From Burkholderiaceae bacterium (GTDB lineage Bacteria > Pseudomonadota > Gammaproteobacteria > Burkholderiales > Burkholderiaceae_D): 7,089 nucleotides of DNA. The stretch lies in assembly GCA_019752915.1 (NCBI GenBank), contig JAIELO010000041.1, positions 1-7,089 on the forward strand. Reading direction: 5' to 3'. The notes beneath the pieces are model-generated. The model made no database searches. It was not told the origin of the DNA and worked only from the letters and a program-made list of their open reading frames with translations. Within the stretch, counting starts at the first letter, position 1, and each line of letters starts with the position of its first letter. A program made the translations under genes and the position numbers. This document shows, one piece after another, positions 5,804 to 7,089 of this stretch.

Positions 5804-6244
5804 ATGTTCGGATCCCGACAAACTGGCGTGCATGCCTATGCCAAGGTAGGTATGGAAACGGGCGTGGTAGCCGCCAGTCCCCACAAGCTGATCGTCATGC
5901 TGTTCGACGGTGCGCTGGTGGCGCTGGGCACCGCGCTGCATAGTATGCGCGACGGCAATATCGGCGAAAAAGGCAAGTCGATCTCCAAAGCCATCATGAT
6001 TATCGATAGCGGCCTGCGTGCTGCACTCGACAAAAAGGCCGGCGGGGAAATTGCCGAAGGCCTCGATGCGCTGTACGAATACATGAGTGGCCGACTGCTG
6101 ACGGCCAACCTGACCAATGACACGGCGATCCTGGAAGAAGTCCAGCGCCTGCTAAGCGAGTTACGCGATGCCTGGAATGCCATCGCCGACACCCCGGCCG
6201 TCACTGGCCAGCCTACTCCGACCCCTTCTCTCGCGAGCGCCTGA
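5804..6244 (+). CDS. fliS: Flagellar export chaperone FliS
   Basis: FliS is a small helical cytoplasmic chaperone that binds the C-terminal D0 region of flagellin, prevents premature polymerisation and delivers it to the export gate. The 146-residue product carries the family signature near its start: AYAKVGMETGVVAASPHKLIVMLFDGAL is split across 11-38, with the ASPHKLI core at 24-30. Predicted helices continue to about 129, with GLDALYEYMSGRLLTANL (86-103) typical of the family. A Pro/Thr-rich tail (130-146) is slightly longer than usual. The ATG at 5804 is preferred over the GTG at 5798 because AGGAG (5792-5796) is seven bases from the ATG. It lies 28 nt after fliD with no terminator, so it should be co-transcribed with it. 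Confidence 0.95.
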   Translation: MFGSRQTGVHAYAKVGMETGVVAASPHKLIVMLFDGALVALGTALHSMRDGNIGEKGKSISKAIMIIDSGLRAALDKKAGGEIAEGLDALYEYMSGRLLTANLTNDTAILEEVQRLLSELRDAWNAIADTPAVTGQPTPTPSLASA

Positions 6245-6247
6245 TCG

Positions 6248-6577
6248 ATGATGAACCACCAAGAGGTTTTAGCGGTGTACGCCGCGATGGCTGACCTGAC
6301 CGAACAGATGGTCGCGGCCGCGCGCGGCAGTGACTGGGATCAGCTGGTGCTGCTCGAGCAGCGCAATGCCGCCCATGTGCAGACCCTGCGCGAACACGAC
6401 ATCGGCCTGCCGATGCGCGGCGCCGAGCGCGAACGCAAGATCGAACTGATCCGCCAGATGCTCAATGCCGACCGCCAGATTCGCGACCTGACCATGCCCT
6501 GGATGGCGCAGCTGTCGAAACTGATCAACGCTACCGGTACGGAACGGCGCGTAGTGTCCGCCTACGGTAGCGTCTAG
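6248..6577 (+). CDS. fliT: Flagellar protein FliT-like chaperone
   Basis: FliT is a small helical chaperone that binds FliD before export and, in Salmonella, also inhibits FlhDC. This 109-residue protein is called from its position directly after fliS plus a FliT-like sequence: an N-terminal helix with YAAMADLTEQMVAAA (11-25), a WDQLVLLEQRN segment (30-40) and an ERKIELIRQMLNADRQIRDL helix (62-81). Salmonella FliT is of similar size (about 120). FliT sequences diverge strongly, so family membership is likely but not certain. Two ATGs sit side by side (6248 and 6251), the first only 3 nt after the fliS stop. No clear Shine-Dalgarno is present, so translation is probably coupled to that of fliS. 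FlhDC inhibition, if any, cannot be read from the sequence. Confidence 0.85.
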   Translation: MMNHQEVLAVYAAMADLTEQMVAAARGSDWDQLVLLEQRNAAHVQTLREHDIGLPMRGAERERKIELIRQMLNADRQIRDLTMPWMAQLSKLINATGTERRVVSAYGSV

Positions 6578-6591
6578 ACGCGGGCCCGGTC

Positions 6592-7089
6592 ATGCTGCCC
6601 ACTTCGCTGACTATCCCGCCGGTCGGCGCAGTGGCGGCAACTGGCCCCGCCGTTGCCATTGGCGACGGTCGTCAGGCCGCCTTCCAGCGCGCCTTGCAAA
6701 GTCTGGTCGGCCAGTCCGTCACCGGTGAAGTGCTGGCCCGTTTCCAGGACGGCAGCTTCATGGTCAATGTGGCCGAGCATGGGGTACGCATGCAATTGCC
6801 GGCCGATGCCAGCATCGGCAGCCGGCTGCCACTGACCGTGCTCAGCGCGGAACCGCGCGCCAGCTTCGAACTGCACCAGCCTAGTGCCAGTGTGGTGCTG
6901 TATGGCGAAGCCCATGCCAGCGACGGAACGGCCGATCTATACAGTCCCACGCCCCATGCCAGCCCGGCCGGCAGCGCCCAGCCCGGCGTGCCAACTACCA
7001 GCAACGCCGGTGCTGCCAGCAGCGCCTTCGCGCAGGCAGCGGCCAGTAGCGCCACCAATACGCCCGGCAGTAGTCCGGCCAGCCCCGGC
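6592..7089 (+). CDS. fliK: Probable flagellar hook-length control protein FliK (N-terminal part, 3' end outside window)
   Basis: An open frame of 166 codons runs off the window end. It starts at ATG 6592, 14 nt after the fliT stop, with no strong ribosome-binding site; a stop at 6568 in the same frame makes this the only nearby ATG. Residues about 27-95 form a compact-looking segment (QRALQSLVGQSVTGEVLARF, then a short basic-hydrophobic stretch ending in SRLPLTVLSAEPRASFEL). From about 105 onward the sequence is Ala/Ser/Pro/Thr/Gly-rich and probably disordered. FliK ruler proteins have such a low-complexity N-terminal half, and a fliK-type gene often follows fliT in Oxalobacteraceae. The diagnostic C-terminal FliK domain lies beyond the window, so the name rests on context and composition. 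No signal peptide is seen, as expected for a type III substrate. Confidence 0.62.
   Translation, partial: MLPTSLTIPPVGAVAATGPAVAIGDGRQAAFQRALQSLVGQSVTGEVLARFQDGSFMVNVAEHGVRMQLPADASIGSRLPLTVLSAEPRASFELHQPSASVVLYGEAHASDGTADLYSPTPHASPAGSAQPGVPTTSNAGAASSAFAQAAASSATNTPGSSPASPG

Overview
This window is a late (filament-assembly) flagellar cluster from a GC-rich Gram-negative, most likely a betaproteobacterium of the Oxalobacteraceae type (Janthinobacterium/Duganella/Massilia/Herbaspirillum-like). The assignment rests on the gene order fliC-flaG-fliD-fliS-fliT-fliK-like, the flagellin termini, and sigma28-type promoters. It is inference from gene content and sequence style, not from a database search. 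All real genes lie on the + strand.

Layout. (1) Bases 2-520 are the C-terminal part of a diguanylate cyclase (GGDEF domain, intact catalytic and inhibitory sites), closed by a clear intrinsic terminator at 547-572. (2) Bases 573-839 are the flagellin promoter and leader. A sigma28-like promoter at 631-657 is hugged by one inverted repeat that abuts its -35 and another that overlaps its -10; a leader of about 175 nt with small hairpins follows. (3) fliC (840-2384) encodes a 514-residue flagellin and is followed by a strong terminator at 2428-2458. (4) flaG (2474-2854) sits immediately behind that terminator, and a second hairpin overlaps its stop codon. (5) Bases 2855-3093 are non-coding, with a large 10-bp-arm inverted repeat and a good sigma28 promoter (3033-3059). 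(6) fliD (3094-5775, GTG start) encodes an unusually long cap protein of 893 residues. (7) fliS (5804-6244), fliT (6248-6577) and the start of a fliK-like gene (6592 to the window end) follow with gaps of 28, 3 and 14 nt and no visible terminator, so fliD-fliS-fliT-fliK probably form one transcription unit.

How they work together: FliC is the filament subunit, FliS its export chaperone, FliD the cap that folds flagellin into the growing tip, FliT the probable FliD chaperone, FlaG a secreted protein linked to filament length, and the last gene a probable hook-length ruler. The GGDEF enzyme next door makes c-di-GMP, the second messenger that usually opposes motility; a functional link is suggested only by proximity.

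No new system, mobile element, CRISPR array or RNA gene was found. The parts most worth a second look are the inverted-repeat architecture of the fliC promoter, a near-identical palindrome shared by the fliC and fliD upstream regions, the terminator placed between fliC and flaG, and the size and modular build of FliD.
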